A stretch of DNA of 64,000 nt from Xanthobacteraceae bacterium (GCA_019752575.1 JAIELW010000011.1:1-64000), one strand, 5' to 3'. Positions 1 through 10,400 are shown, counted from the first letter of the stretch. The notes: a model not told the origin generated them from the sequence alone. A program made the numbers and translations.

Positions 1-212
1 GCGAGGTTGATAACCCCGGAGACTACGCCACTTTCAATTCCAACCACTCCCGATACGGCACCCCCACCCTTGGTCAAGGCAGAAGGGCAGCGCTCCTGCC
101 GCACGATACAGTATCACGTCAGAAATAACGCAAATGCGTGCCCTTTTTGAACGGAGGCTTTTGCAGGCGCGCAGGTTGTCATTGACTCTTAACATACGCA
201 GAAGCGAACTGA

Positions 213-1157
213 ATGCCGACAAGCGCATTAGGCAATCAAGAATCGGTCATGGGCGCAAACCACGATCACGTTGGAAATAAATCGAAGCAAAACGAGCGGG
301 CGCTTTGGCTAGCGCTTATTCCGGCAGCGCTCTTTATGTTCGCCGAGATTGTCGGGGCCATTGTCACCGGCAGTCTCGCATTGCTCTCCGACGCGATGCA
401 CATGGCAACAGACGTATTCGGAGTGGCGCTCGCCATCGTCGCGATACGGCTTGCAAGGCGCCCGCCTGATCTTAGGCGGACTTTCGGTTACGAGCGTCTG
501 GAAATCCTAGCTGCGAGCGTAAATGCACTGATCCTCTTCGGCGTCGCAATTTATATTCTCTACGAAGCCTATCAGCGGCTCAACAACCCGCCGGAAATTC
601 AGTCGATCGGCATGCTCGTCATCGCCGTGCTGGGGTTGTTCGTCAATGCTTTTTCGATGTGGATACTCTCCCCGGGAAAAGACGAAAGCCTAAACCTTAA
701 AGGCGCTTATCTCGAAGTCTGGAGTGACTTTCTCGGCTCGCTTGGCGTGATCGCCGCCGCGATCATTATTCGTCTTACCGGGTGGACGATCGTTGACTCG
801 ATTGTGGCGGTAGCAATTGGCTTTTGGGTGCTGCCGCGTACATGGATTCTCTTTCGCGATGCGGCAAATATTCTGCTTGAAGGCGTACCGAGTAACGTCG
901 TGTTGGAAGAGGTGCGTAAAGCGATGCTCACCGCTTCCGGGGTAAAGGATGTACACGATCTTCATGTTTGGGCGCTCACCGGCGGTCGCATTTGCTTTAC
1001 CGCACACGTCGTCGCTGAAGCACGGGCAGTAGACTACGATGCCCTTGTCGCAGAGCTGAATGATCTTCTGCACAATCGTTTTGCGATCGGTCACGTGACG
1101 ATCCAATATGAACGAATCCCCTGTGCAGATGCGAAGGCCGGTCACCGTTTTCTTTAG
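213..1157 (+). CDS. Cation diffusion facilitator (CzcD-like) metal exporter
   Basis: This 314-residue protein looks like a CDF-family inner-membrane antiporter that exports Zn2+, Co2+ or Cd2+ in exchange for protons. Visible signs are a His-rich start (NHDHVG), about six hydrophobic segments, the metal-site motif HMATD in TM2, a second site EVWSD in TM5, and a C-terminal cytoplasmic domain with DVHDLHVWAL. The family usually has Asp/His pairs at these sites, so the Glu in TM5 fits the CzcD branch. An in-frame ATG at 249 is an alternative start. Codon use looks less GC-rich than in the core genes to the right, and the gene lies in the segment next to the tRNA-Lys. Metal specificity cannot be read from the sequence. 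Confidence 0.9.
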   Translation: MPTSALGNQESVMGANHDHVGNKSKQNERALWLALIPAALFMFAEIVGAIVTGSLALLSDAMHMATDVFGVALAIVAIRLARRPPDLRRTFGYERLEILAASVNALILFGVAIYILYEAYQRLNNPPEIQSIGMLVIAVLGLFVNAFSMWILSPGKDESLNLKGAYLEVWSDFLGSLGVIAAAIIIRLTGWTIVDSIVAVAIGFWVLPRTWILFRDAANILLEGVPSNVVLEEVRKAMLTASGVKDVHDLHVWALTGGRICFTAHVVAEARAVDYDALVAELNDLLHNRFAIGHVTIQYERIPCADAKAGHRFL

Positions 1158-1270
1158 GCGGAGCGATAAAATTAAGGCAAGAGTGAGCCGCTGATCTTCC
1201 TTTTTCGCTGCGTGATGCTTGAACGAGACTGCGCGCCCGTTTACGCAGGGTACATCATCAGTGGAAAATC

Positions 1271-1684
1271 ATGCAGCTTCACATGAATGCGCAGCGGCTT
1301 AAACTCATCGACATAAGCGCAGCACAAATCATCAGAAAATTTGCACTTGCAATTGTTATTCTCGTAGGCGCCGGCTTTGCGGCAATCAGCGATTCAATTT
1401 GGGAAAGTCATTCTGCGGCAAGAGAACTGATCGAATTCTTCGGCCTGCTCATGATCGTCGCTTGCATTGTGCTCCGCATCTTCTGCTCTCTCTATATCGG
1501 TGGCAGAAAAATCAGCTCGCTCGTCGTAGCAGGTCCTTATTCTGTTTGCCGGAACCCTCTCTATGCGGCCTCGATCATCGGCGCGATAGGCATTGGCGCG
1601 CAACAGGGGAGCGCGACCGCGCTGGTCTCGCGGCTAGCGGCATCAAGAAGCTCGAGCAGAACGAAGCGCGAGCAAAAGCTGTAA
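1271..1684 (+). pseudogene. Truncated isoprenylcysteine carboxyl methyltransferase-like gene
   Basis: The first roughly 110 residues resemble the membrane methyltransferase family (ICMT/PEMT-like): hydrophobic helices followed by the hallmark GPYSVCRNPLY. In intact members a further membrane helix and a C-terminal catalytic tail follow. Here the frame instead runs into a short unrelated Ser/Arg-rich tail and stops at 1684. In the next frame the same DNA reads as a smooth helical C-terminus (LAASGIKKLEQNEARAKAVN), as if the end of another gene had been joined on. I infer a deletion fusion of two gene remnants, probably inactive. Confidence 0.65.
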
Positions 1685-1767
1685 ACTAGCCTGTAAACTG
1701 CGGCTGCTCTGAGTTTGCTGTGCGCAGTAGAGCTCTCAGCAAAACATTGTTTTGAAAGAGAAAAACT

Positions 1768-1843
<76 letters not shown>

Positions 1844-1949
1844 GCACCAATCGGGCCGCGAGGCGTGGCTCGCGGGAAGACGGGCGGGGATAGCAAAGCA
1901 CCCCGGCCCTGTAAAGCGAGGAATCCCGGCCGCCAACAGCCGGAACCCC

Positions 1950-3470
1950 TTATTCCGCAAAGGCTTCTTCGCGCTTTTTCCGGATCGCCGGCAAGAGCAC
2001 CAGCACAAGCGCGATCGCGGACACCAGGAGCAAGCTCGCGCTGATCGGCTCGCGCACGAAGACCGTGGCATCGCCGAAGGAGAGCTGCATCGCGCGCGTG
2101 AAATACTGCTCCATCAGGCGGCCAATCACGAAGCCGAGCAGAAGCGGCGCCGGCTCGCATTCCAGCTTGAAGAGAACGTAACCGATGAGACCGCAAGCGG
2201 CCATCGTGTGCACGTCGAACGGGTTGTTACTAACGGAGTAAACGCCGATGCAGCAGATCGTAACGATGCCGGGGAACAACAGACGGTACGGAATCGTCAG
2301 GAACTTCACCCACATACCGATCAGCGGAAGATTCAGCACGAGCAACATGAAGTTGCCGATCCACATCGAACTGACGACGCCCCAGAACAATTCCGGCCGA
2401 TCAGTCACGAGCGTGGGGCCGGGCACAATGCGGTGAATGATGAGAGCACCAAGCATCAGCGCCATCACCGGATTCGATGGAATACCCAGCGTCAGCATCG
2501 GGATGAAGGATACCTGCGCGCCCGCATTGTTTGCCGACTCCGGACCGGCGACGCCGGCGAGCTTGCCCTTACCGAAATCCTGCGGCGTCTTCGAGAGCCG
2601 TTTCTCCAGCGAATAGGCTGCGAAGGCGCCGAGGATCGCGCCGCCACCGGGCAGAATGCCGAGCGCCGAGCCAATCCCGGTCCCGCGCAGGATCGGCGGG
2701 ATCATCTCCTTCAATTCGGCCTTGGTCGGGATGAGATCCAAGAAACGCGACTTGATCGCTTCCCGCTTCGTCTCGTCCTCGAGGTTGCGGATGATTTCCC
2801 CGATGCCGAAGATGCCCATGGAAAGCGCGACGAAGTCGAAGCCGTCGAAAAATTCGGGGTTATCGAAGGTGAAGCGCGGCGAGCCGGATTCACTCGGGCC
2901 CACCATCGCGATGAGAAGTCCAAGTACGATCATCGCAAGCGCTTTGAGAAGCGAGCCCTGCGCAAGCACGACTGCCGCCACAAAGCCCATCACCATCAGC
3001 GAGAAGTAGTCGGCCGGCGAGAATTTCAGCGCTGCCGAAGCCAGCACCGGTGCAAAGCCCACGATCAGGAAGGTCGCGACCGTACCGGCGAAGAACGAAC
3101 CGACAGCGGATGTAAACAGCGCGAGCCCCGCTTTGCCTTTCTTTGCCATCTGATGACCGTCGATCGCGGTCACCACTGAAGACGTTTCGCCCGGCAAATT
3201 GATCAGGATCGCCGTGGTCGAGCCGCCATATTGCGCGCCGTAATAGATGCCCGAGAGCATGATGAGCGCGGAAACGGGATCGAGCTTGAACGTAATCGGC
3301 AATAGCAGCGCAATCGTCGCTATCGGTCCCAAGCCCGGCAACACACCGATCGCGGTACCGAGCAGCACGCCGACAAAGCAGTAGAACAGATTGTCGAGCG
3401 TGACAGCCTGCGAGAAGCCGAGCGCCAGATTTGCACCCATTCCGCCGAAAAAGTCTGCGAAGATATCCAT
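1950..3470 (-). CDS. tctA: Tripartite tricarboxylate transporter permease TctA
   Basis: This 506-residue protein is the large membrane subunit of a TTT-family secondary transporter that imports citrate or related carboxylates using a periplasmic binding protein. It has about twelve hydrophobic segments. Family signatures include GVLPGLGPIATIALLLP near the N-terminus, YGAQYGGSTTAILINLPGE and, in the repeated half, GILPGGGAILGAF and GIPSNPVMALMLGALI. A clear AGGAGAG ribosome site precedes the ATG. It is the last gene of tctC-tctB-tctA, 16 bases after tctB. The length is usual for the family. The substrate is unknown, because TctC-type binding proteins are highly diversified. Confidence 0.95.
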   Translation of the reverse strand: MDIFADFFGGMGANLALGFSQAVTLDNLFYCFVGVLLGTAIGVLPGLGPIATIALLLPITFKLDPVSALIMLSGIYYGAQYGGSTTAILINLPGETSSVVTAIDGHQMAKKGKAGLALFTSAVGSFFAGTVATFLIVGFAPVLASAALKFSPADYFSLMVMGFVAAVVLAQGSLLKALAMIVLGLLIAMVGPSESGSPRFTFDNPEFFDGFDFVALSMGIFGIGEIIRNLEDETKREAIKSRFLDLIPTKAELKEMIPPILRGTGIGSALGILPGGGAILGAFAAYSLEKRLSKTPQDFGKGKLAGVAGPESANNAGAQVSFIPMLTLGIPSNPVMALMLGALIIHRIVPGPTLVTDRPELFWGVVSSMWIGNFMLLVLNLPLIGMWVKFLTIPYRLLFPGIVTICCIGVYSVSNNPFDVHTMAACGLIGYVLFKLECEPAPLLLGFVIGRLMEQYFTRAMQLSFGDATVFVREPISASLLLVSAIALVLVLLPAIRKKREEAFAE

Positions 3471-3486
3471 GATTGTCTCTCCTCGC

Positions 3487-4173
3487 TCAGTAACAGAATG
3501 GAATGGATTCGCCGGCGACGCCCAGCGAAATCAGCAAGGCCCGCAGCCACGATCCGCAAAGCGCAATCGGCAAGCCGAGTCCCCAGATGAAAATCGCCCA
3601 CGAGAAGACGGCGAGAATGGCCGCCGTCGCGAACGCTGAAACGAGTGTCCAGTGACGGGTAGCCAGGCAACTCACGAAGGCCGTCACGACAATTGCCGGG
3701 ATAAAGCCAAGACCTTTAATCGTAGCTCCAAAGAACACCGTCATGCCGGTGATGATGATCAATCCACGCCACGGAACCGGAGTCAGCGCTTCGCCCTTGG
3801 TTCGCAGGCCATTGATCAGAATTGCGATTGAGAAGATGAAAAGAAGACTGAGCAGCATCAGCGGAAAGAACCCCGGCCCCGGACGCGCAACACGTCCCAG
3901 CGGAAGTTCGACGAGTCCCGCCGCGAACACGCCGCATGCGCCGAGCAGCAATATGCCCGTGTAAAAGTCTTTCGGGTTCGAAACGCCGCCGAAACCGCCG
4001 TCGCGGCGGAGAACGAAGAAGGCGGCGACGAGATAAGCTGCGATCAGTGCGAGCAACACATACCAGCCCACCTCGATCGAACGCAGATAAAACAAGACGC
4101 CGATGAGTGCCGCGCCGATAACGGCGGTTATCACCGCGAGCGGGCTCGTCGGTTTGCTGGTTGTGCTGGCCAT
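3487..4173 (-). CDS. tctB: Tripartite tricarboxylate transporter small membrane subunit TctB
   Basis: This is the small four-TM subunit of the same transporter, about 228 residues. It has hydrophobic segments at roughly 15-35, 40-60, 75-95 and 110-210, with a weakly conserved sequence typical of TctB. The frame is open to 4209, but the ATG at 4173 is preceded by GGGGGCGA at good spacing and gives the expected short polar N-terminus (MASTTSKPTS), so I chose it. An intercistronic hairpin with a T-run separates it from tctC upstream, so it is probably made at a lower level than the binding protein. Confidence 0.9.
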   Translation of the reverse strand: MASTTSKPTSPLAVITAVIGAALIGVLFYLRSIEVGWYVLLALIAAYLVAAFFVLRRDGGFGGVSNPKDFYTGILLLGACGVFAAGLVELPLGRVARPGPGFFPLMLLSLLFIFSIAILINGLRTKGEALTPVPWRGLIIITGMTVFFGATIKGLGFIPAIVVTAFVSCLATRHWTLVSAFATAAILAVFSWAIFIWGLGLPIALCGSWLRALLISLGVAGESIPFCY

Positions 4174-4191
4174 ATTCGCCCCCGGAAACTT

Positions 4192-4227
4192 AAAAATCGG
4201 CCGGATCAAGAAAGCGATCCGGCCGAT
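4192..4227 (-). terminator. Intercistronic hairpin/attenuator between tctC and tctB
   Basis: Read on the minus strand, a 12-bp perfect stem (ATCGGCCGGATC / GATCCGGCCGAT) with an 8-base loop is followed directly by a short T-run. It lies in the 74-base gap after the tctC stop and before the tctB start. A partial Rho-independent terminator here would give more binding protein than membrane subunits. It may also protect the tctC mRNA 3' end. Confidence 0.75.
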
Positions 4228-4247
4228 TAATGCATCTTACGAAGCGG

Positions 4248-5219
4248 CTAGTCGGCGAACTGGCCGGCCGCTTGAATGAGCGGCCGCCACTTGTCGATTT
4301 CCGCTTTGAGCTTCGCCTGGAGCGCAGGGCCGGTCGCCTGATCCTGCGGCACCGGTTCGGTACCGAGTTCGGCGAATGCCGAGATCACCTTCGGATCCTT
4401 CAGCGCGGCCTGCAGCGCCTGCGTCAGCCTTGCGACCACTTCTTTCGGAGTGCCCTTCGGCGCGTAAATGCCATGCCAGACGGCGACTTCGAAGCCCGGC
4501 AGACCAGCTTGATCGAGCGGCGGAAGATCCGGAAGGCTCTTCACGCGGGTTTTCGTGGTGACGCCGTAGGCCTTCACCTTGCCGCCCTTGATCTGGCCGG
4601 TGGTGTTGGTGGTCTGGTCGCACATCAGATCGACGCGGTCGCCGAGAATATCGGTCATCGCCGGGCCGGTACCGCTGAAGTTAATCGTGTTGAACTGCTG
4701 CTTCACCGCAGCCTGCAGCAGCATGCCGCAAAGATGCGAGGCCGAGCCGATGCCGGCATTCGCGTAGGAAGTCTTTTCCTTGGTCTTCGCGATGTATTCG
4801 AGGACACCCTTCATGTCTTTCGCTTCGAGACCGGGGCGGGCGATCAGCGACATCGGCGCGTCGGTCACAAGACCGACGAATTCGAAATCTTCGAGCGGCT
4901 TGTAGGCGAGCTTGCGATAGAGCGTCGGCGCGGTCGACATGCCGATGTGGTGAAGAAGAATGGTGTAGCCGTCCGGCGTTGCCTTCACGACGAGGCCCGG
5001 AGCGCGCGTGCCGCCGGCACCGGCTGCGTTTTCGACGATGACCTGCTGGCCGAGATTCTTGGTCATCGACTCCGCGATGAGACGGCCGACCGTATCGGTC
5101 GGGCCACCGGCTGCGAACGGGATCATCATGGTGATTGAGCGCGTCGGATAGTTCTGCGCCGAAGCGCCGGAGATGCCGAGCGCGAGAATTCCCGCGGCGG
5201 CGAGTAGCCACTTACGCAT
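4248..5219 (-). CDS. tctC: TctC/Bug-family periplasmic solute-binding protein
   Basis: This 323-residue extracytoplasmic binding protein captures the carboxylate ligand for TctA/TctB. It starts with a signal peptide (MRKWLLAAAGILALGISGASA, cleavage near residue 21). It then shows the Bug family pattern: YPTRSITMMIPFAAGGPTD, the loop VENAAGAGG, and ATPDGYTILLHH. The length matches the family. It is the first gene of the operon, with GGAGGACGAA just before the ATG. Bug proteins bind diverse carboxylates and amides, so the ligand cannot be assigned. Confidence 0.95.
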   Translation of the reverse strand: MRKWLLAAAGILALGISGASAQNYPTRSITMMIPFAAGGPTDTVGRLIAESMTKNLGQQVIVENAAGAGGTRAPGLVVKATPDGYTILLHHIGMSTAPTLYRKLAYKPLEDFEFVGLVTDAPMSLIARPGLEAKDMKGVLEYIAKTKEKTSYANAGIGSASHLCGMLLQAAVKQQFNTINFSGTGPAMTDILGDRVDLMCDQTTNTTGQIKGGKVKAYGVTTKTRVKSLPDLPPLDQAGLPGFEVAVWHGIYAPKGTPKEVVARLTQALQAALKDPKVISAFAELGTEPVPQDQATGPALQAKLKAEIDKWRPLIQAAGQFAD

Positions 5220-5237
5220 TTTCGTCCTCCCAAAGGC

Positions 5238-5265
5238 GGGCGCTTTATATCGGCGCCCTTTTTTT
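5238..5265 (+). terminator. Possible plus-strand terminator in the tctC leader
   Basis: GGGCGC, an 8-10-base AT-rich loop, GCGCCC and seven T's form a short intrinsic-terminator shape reading rightward. It would stop antisense transcription leaving tctC. The stem is only about six base pairs, so confidence is modest. Confidence 0.4.
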
Positions 5266-5476
5266 CATTGTTCCGCCGCCCTCCGTCAGGCGTGCGGGAA
5301 TAAGAGGATCATAGGCACCATCTGGAGCCCCTGCCCGTCAAGCCGAAAAGCGGGGCAAGCCCGTTAACACCGCGCAACTGCAGCATTTTCTGATCCGCTT
5401 CTGCCCCGCTGGAAAGGGCGCTCAGGAACCGATTTGACTCCCGATTTCCTAAGGAATATTTGGAGCCGCTTTTGCG

Positions 5477-5494
5477 AGCGAACGTTCATTCGCT
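5477..5494. promoter_or_regulatory. Candidate operator of the adjacent TetR regulator
   Basis: The inverted repeat AGCGAA-N6-TTCGCT, with the inner palindrome GAACGTTC, lies about 55 bases before the chosen start of the TetR-type gene. This is a plausible place for autorepression of the regulator/efflux operon. It is a single copy, so this is inference from position and symmetry. Confidence 0.4.
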
Positions 5495-5547
5495 TTTACC
5501 GCAGCGCAGCTAACCCCATTCGGTTGGCCGTGCATGGGACAAGGACA

Positions 5548-6192
5548 ATGCGCCGCGCCAACGCCCAGCTTCAGATGGATCGCCGGGGAGAAATCCTCGT
5601 GGCGGCCAAGCGCTGCTTTTCGCGCAGCGGCTTTCACGGCACCTCGATGCAGGAAATTTGCGCCGAAGCGCACATGAGCCCCGGCAGCCTCTACCGCTAC
5701 TTCCCTTCCAAAGAAGCGATCATCGCCGGGATTGCCGAGCAAGACCGCGCCGACGTGGCCGAGAAGTTCCAGGCCATCGTCGAAGCGCCGGATTTTTTCG
5801 CAGCCCTTGCCGCCGCCGCCCGCCACTACATCGTGGAAGAGTCGATGGAAGAGGTCTGTCTGCAGACCGAGGTCAAGGCCGAGAGCCGTCGCAATCCTGA
5901 GATCGCGAAGATTTACGCAAGCGTCGAACAGGAAGTGAAGACAGGCATGCTGAACGTGCTTCGCGCCGCGGTCGCGCGCGGCGACATCCCGCCGTCGGTG
6001 GATCTCGAAATCGCGGCGACCATGCTGATGGCACTCGTCGATGGGCTCTACTGGCGTCGCGCGGTCGATCCGGAATTCGACGCCGAAACGGTGTTGCCGA
6101 CGCTTCTGTCGGTCACCCATTTCCTGCTCACCGAACCCAACAAACAAATTGCAAAGAACGAAATGGCGGGCCGCTCCGCCGCCAGGGAGTAA
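5548..6192 (+). CDS. TetR/AcrR-family repressor of the RND efflux operon
   Basis: This is a 214-residue transcription factor with an N-terminal helix-turn-helix (residues about 10-55, RRGEILVAAKRCFSRSGFHG then MSPGSLYRYFPSKEAIIAGI) and a helical ligand-binding domain. The frame is open from 5434, but the ATG at 5548 follows AAGGA at correct spacing and starts right before the HTH domain, as usual for the family. The stop is three bases before the membrane-fusion gene, so the three genes form one operon. It is probably a local repressor released by a pump substrate. Confidence 0.9.
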   Translation: MRRANAQLQMDRRGEILVAAKRCFSRSGFHGTSMQEICAEAHMSPGSLYRYFPSKEAIIAGIAEQDRADVAEKFQAIVEAPDFFAALAAAARHYIVEESMEEVCLQTEVKAESRRNPEIAKIYASVEQEVKTGMLNVLRAAVARGDIPPSVDLEIAATMLMALVDGLYWRRAVDPEFDAETVLPTLLSVTHFLLTEPNKQIAKNEMAGRSAARE

Positions 6193-6195
6193 ATC

Positions 6196-7437
6196 ATGCA
6201 CGGCAATCTCGAGCGCACGAAAAAGAATCTGAACTTCGCGCTGAAGGAGGTGAAGCAGGGCTTCGCCACGATCGGCGAAGTGTTGCAGCCGCTGCGCGCA
6301 CGGATCGAGGCGACCTACGAGAAAAGTCCACTGAAGGGCAGCAAGCTGCTCGCGCTCGTACTTGTGGTGCTGGCGGTGCTGTGGATCGGCTCCGGTCTTA
6401 TTCTTCCGCATCACGAAGCGCCGGCACCGACCGTCGCGCAGCAGGCCGCGCAGAAATTCCGCGTCGCTGTCACGACCGTGAACGCGCAGGAATATCAGCC
6501 GAAGCTCGTGCTCTCGGGCCGCACCGAGGCGGACAAGAAGGTCGCGATCGTCGCCCGCACGCAAGCCATCGTCACCGAGCTTCGCGTCAAGCGCGGTGAT
6601 CGCGTGAAGGCGGGCGACGTGCTCGCAGTTCTCACCGACGACGGCCGCAACGCGCAGCTCCAGCAGGCACGTGCGCTCGTGTCTCAGCGCAAGGCTGAAT
6701 TCGAAGCGCGCACCAGGTTGATCGAGCAAGGTAACTTGCCGAAGCTCGACGCCAACAACATTGCTTCGCAACTTCGCGCCGCCGAAGCCGCCCTCGCCCA
6801 AGCCGAGGCGGAAGTCGAACGCATCCGCATTGTCGCGCCGTGGGACGGCGTCGTCGATAGCGTTTCCGCCGAACAGGGCCAGTTCCTGATGCTGATGCCG
6901 GCAATGGGAGCGGGCGCGAGCGGACCCAATGAAATCGCGCGCATGATCTCCCTCGATCCGATTGTCGCCATCGTCGAAGTTTCGGAAAAGAAGCTGGGCG
7001 GCATTCGCCTCGGGGAAGAAGCCGAGCTTCGTCTCGTCTCCGGCGAAGTGGTGAAAGGCAAGGTGCGCTACATTTCGAAGAGCGCGGCCGCCACCACCCG
7101 CACCTACCGCGTCGACATCGAGGCCTCGAATCCGGACAACAAGATCCCGGACGGCATCACCACCGAAGTCGCGATCACCATGGCAAGCGTGCAGGCGACG
7201 AAAGTGCCGCGCTCGGCGCTGACCTTCTCCGCGCAGGGCAAGCTCGGCGTGCGCGCCGTGGACGGCCAGAACAAGGTCGTTTTCATCCCAATCGAGCTCG
7301 TCGACGACGAGCAGCAGTCGATGTGGGTCCAGGGCATCCCGAACGGCACGCGCGTCATCGTGCAGGGTCAGGATTTCGTGCGCGAAGATCAGGTCGTCGA
7401 AGCCGTGACGGCCGAACAGCAAAACGCGCAGCGCTGA
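6196..7437 (+). CDS. RND efflux periplasmic adaptor (membrane fusion protein)
   Basis: This 413-residue HlyD/AcrA-type adaptor joins an inner-membrane RND pump to an outer-membrane channel. It has a cytoplasmic start, one anchor helix (about residues 50-70, LALVLVVLAVLWIGSGLIL), a lipoyl half-motif VKRGDRVKAGDVLAVL, a coiled-coil hairpin (about 145-205), the second half WDGVVDSVSAEQGQ, and beta-barrel domains. The N-terminus before the helix is longer than in AcrA and has no lipobox. The ribosome site GGGAG overlaps the end of the regulator gene. No outer-membrane factor gene is nearby, so a TolC-like channel must come from elsewhere. Confidence 0.92.
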   Translation: MHGNLERTKKNLNFALKEVKQGFATIGEVLQPLRARIEATYEKSPLKGSKLLALVLVVLAVLWIGSGLILPHHEAPAPTVAQQAAQKFRVAVTTVNAQEYQPKLVLSGRTEADKKVAIVARTQAIVTELRVKRGDRVKAGDVLAVLTDDGRNAQLQQARALVSQRKAEFEARTRLIEQGNLPKLDANNIASQLRAAEAALAQAEAEVERIRIVAPWDGVVDSVSAEQGQFLMLMPAMGAGASGPNEIARMISLDPIVAIVEVSEKKLGGIRLGEEAELRLVSGEVVKGKVRYISKSAAATTRTYRVDIEASNPDNKIPDGITTEVAITMASVQATKVPRSALTFSAQGKLGVRAVDGQNKVVFIPIELVDDEQQSMWVQGIPNGTRVIVQGQDFVREDQVVEAVTAEQQNAQR

Positions 7438-7447
7438 GGAAATCGCG

Positions 7448-10400
7448 ATGAACCCCGTCGATTTTGCCATCACCCGCGCGCGGCTCACGATCGCGACGCT
7501 GATCTTCCTGCTGCTCGCGGGCACGGTCGCTTATGTCCGTATCGCGAAGGAATCCGAACCCGACGTTCGCATCCCGATCGTCTATGTCCAGCTTTCACAG
7601 CGCGGCATCAGCCCGGAAGATTCCGAGCGGCTTCTGCTGCGGCCGGTCGAAACCAAACTCAAGTCCGTCGGCAACGTGAAGGAAATGCGCTCGCAGGCCT
7701 TCGAGAATGGCGGCTATGTGCTGCTTGAGTTCCAGGCTGGTTTCGATTCCAAATCCGCGCTCGCGGACGTTCGCGCCAAGGTGGACGAGGCCAAGCGCGA
7801 CATGCCGACCGACATGGACGAGCCGCTGGTGCAGGAAGTGAACCTCTCGCTCTACCCGGTGATCGTCGTGGCGCTCTCCGGCGACGTGCCGGAGCGCACG
7901 CTTTTGCGCATCGCCCGCACCGCCAAGAATGCGATCGAACAGTCTCCGGGCGTGCTTTCCGCGGAATTGCGCGGCGCGCGCGACGAAGTGGTTGAAATCA
8001 TCGCGAACCCGGCGCTGATGAAGAGCTACAACGTCTCGCTCGACCAGCTCCTGCAGGTAACCCGCGCCTCGAATTCGCTCGTCGCCGCCGGCGCGCTCGA
8101 AGGCGAAACCGGCCGTTTCGCTGTCAAGGTGCCGTCGTTAATCGAGAAACCCGAGGACGTGCTGCGCATCCCGGTCGCGGCGACCTCCGGCGCGAGCGTA
8201 ACGCTGGGCGACATCGCGCAGGTGCGCCCGACCTTCAAGGACGCCCTCACGGTCACGCGCGTCAACGGCCAACCGGCAATGACCATCGAGGTTTCGAAGC
8301 GCACCGGCGAAAACCTCATCAACACCGTCGATGGCGTGAAGAAGGTCGTCGCCCAGTTGCAGGCGACCTGGCCGGAAGCGGTCAAGGTTTCCTACACACA
8401 GGACAAATCGAAGACGATCCGCATCATGCTGCACGATCTGCAGAACGCGGTCGCGACCGCGGTGCTGCTGGTGACGGTCATTATTCTGTTCGCGCTCGGC
8501 CTGCGCGCTTCCGTTTTCATCGGCATTGCGATCCCGGCGTCGTTCCTGACCGGCGTGCTGGGGCTTTATCTCGCGGGCCTTACCATCAATATCGTCGTGC
8601 TGTTCTCGCTGATTCTGGCTGTCGGCATGCTCGTCGACGACGCGATCATCGTTTCAGAGTTCGCAGAACGCCGCATGTCCGAGGGCATGGAGCCGCGCGC
8701 AGCCTACTCGCTCGCGGCAAAGCGCATGGCGACGCCGGTGATTTCGGCGACGTTTACGCGCATCGCCGCCTTCTCGCCGCTGCTGTTCTGGCCGGGCGTG
8801 GTCGGCGAGTTCATGAAATACCTGCCGATCACGCTGATCGCTACACTATTCGCCTCGATGATCGTGGCGCTGATCTTTACGCCGACGCTCGGCGCGCTCT
8901 TGGGCCGCGCAGCGCCCGTGCCGCATGACGACCGCGTCTCGGACCAGGGGCCCTATATGCGGCTCGTGAAATCGGCGATCAGCCGCCCCGGCACGACGAT
9001 TATGATCGTGATCGCGGTGCTGGTAGCGATCCAGATGACCTACGGCCGCTTCGGCAAGGGTGTCGAATTCTTCCCCGACGTCGAACCCGACTTCGGCCAG
9101 GTCGTGATCCACGCACGCGGCAATCTTTCCATCGACGAAAAAGACCGCCTGATGAAGCAGGTCGAGCAGCGCGTGCTGAAGTTTCCCGGCCTCTCGACCG
9201 TTTACGCCCGCATCGGCGAGCAGCCGCGCGGCATGGACGAGCTTTCGGAAGACACCGTCGGCGTGATGCAGTTCGAATTCGCCGACTGGAAAACGCGGCC
9301 CAAAGCGCGCGAGATCATGAATCAGATGCGCGAGGCGACCAAGGACATTCCGGGCGTCTTCATCGAAGTCACCGCGCCGCGCGCGGGCCCGCCGACCGGC
9401 AAGCCGGTGCAGGTACAGCTCTCCGCGCTGAACCCGGATCTGCTGCCTGCAGCCGCCGTGAAAGTCGCGGCGGTTCTCGGGAAGCATCCGCATGTTCGCG
9501 ATCTCGACGACGGCCAGCAGCTTCCCGGCATCGACTGGACGATTCAGGTGCATAAGGCGCTCGCCGCGCAATATGGCGCGAGTGCCGCCACGGTCGGCAG
9601 CGCTGTGCAGCTCGTCACGAACGGCCTCAAGATCACCGACTACCGGCCGCCGGAGGCCGACAAGCCGGTCGATATCATCGTGCGTTTCCCGCCGGAGCTT
9701 CGCTCGCTCGGCCAGATCGACGAGTTGCGCGCGCAGACCCAGGTCGGACACATCCCGCTCGGAAACTTCATCGAGCGCTTGCCCGCGAAAAAAGTCGGCA
9801 ACATCAAGCGCGTCAACGGCAACCGTATCATCACGGTGCAGTCGAACGTCGCCTCCGGCGTGCAGAGCGCCGTCGTGCAGCAGCAGATTGCCGCCGAGAT
9901 TTCCAAACTCGATCTCGGTCAGGGCGTGTTGTGGAAGCTCAAGGGCGAGGACGAGGAACGCGAGAAAGCGAGCGCCTTCCTGGTCACCGCATTCCTGACC
10001 GCGATCTTCCTGATCTTCACGATCCTGCTCGCGCAGTTCAACAAGATAACTTCCGTGTTCGTGGTGCTGACCGCGGTCGTGCTTTCGACCTTCGGCGTCA
10101 TGCTCGGCTTCATGCTGATGGGCCAGCCCTTCGGCGTGGTCATGGGCGGCATCGGCGTGATCGCGAACGCCGGCGTGATCGTGAACAACAATATCGTGCT
10201 GATCGATACCTACGACCGGCTGCGGCACGAGGGCATGAGCGCCTATGATGCGATCCTGCTTACTTGCCGCGAACGTGCGCGCCCTGTCGTGCTCACCGCC
10301 GTGGCTGCAATTCTCGGCGTGCTGCCCATTGCGTTTGGCGTGAACCTCGACTTCGTCATGCGCGAAGTAGCGGTTGGTGCGCCTGCGACGCAGTGGTGGA

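Larger units (their letters stand above)
5220..5547. other. Divergent intergenic region between tctC and the tetR-type gene
   Basis: About 330 bases hold the promoters of the leftward tct operon and the rightward regulator/efflux operon. A short GC stem (GGGCGC/GCGCCC) with seven T's lies at 5238-5265 on the plus strand, and an inverted repeat lies at 5477-5494. I see no gene in the rest. Confidence 0.6.

Noticed and set aside
34-228. A 64-codon minus-strand frame at the left edge
   Set aside because: There is no ribosome site or signal, it overlaps the promoter region of the CDF gene, and it is not distinguishable from chance.
5449-7524. A 691-codon minus-strand frame opposite the TetR and adaptor genes
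   Set aside because: It has no recognisable domain, is rich in Arg/His/Asp as expected of antisense translation of GC-rich coding DNA, and lies wholly over two well-supported genes.
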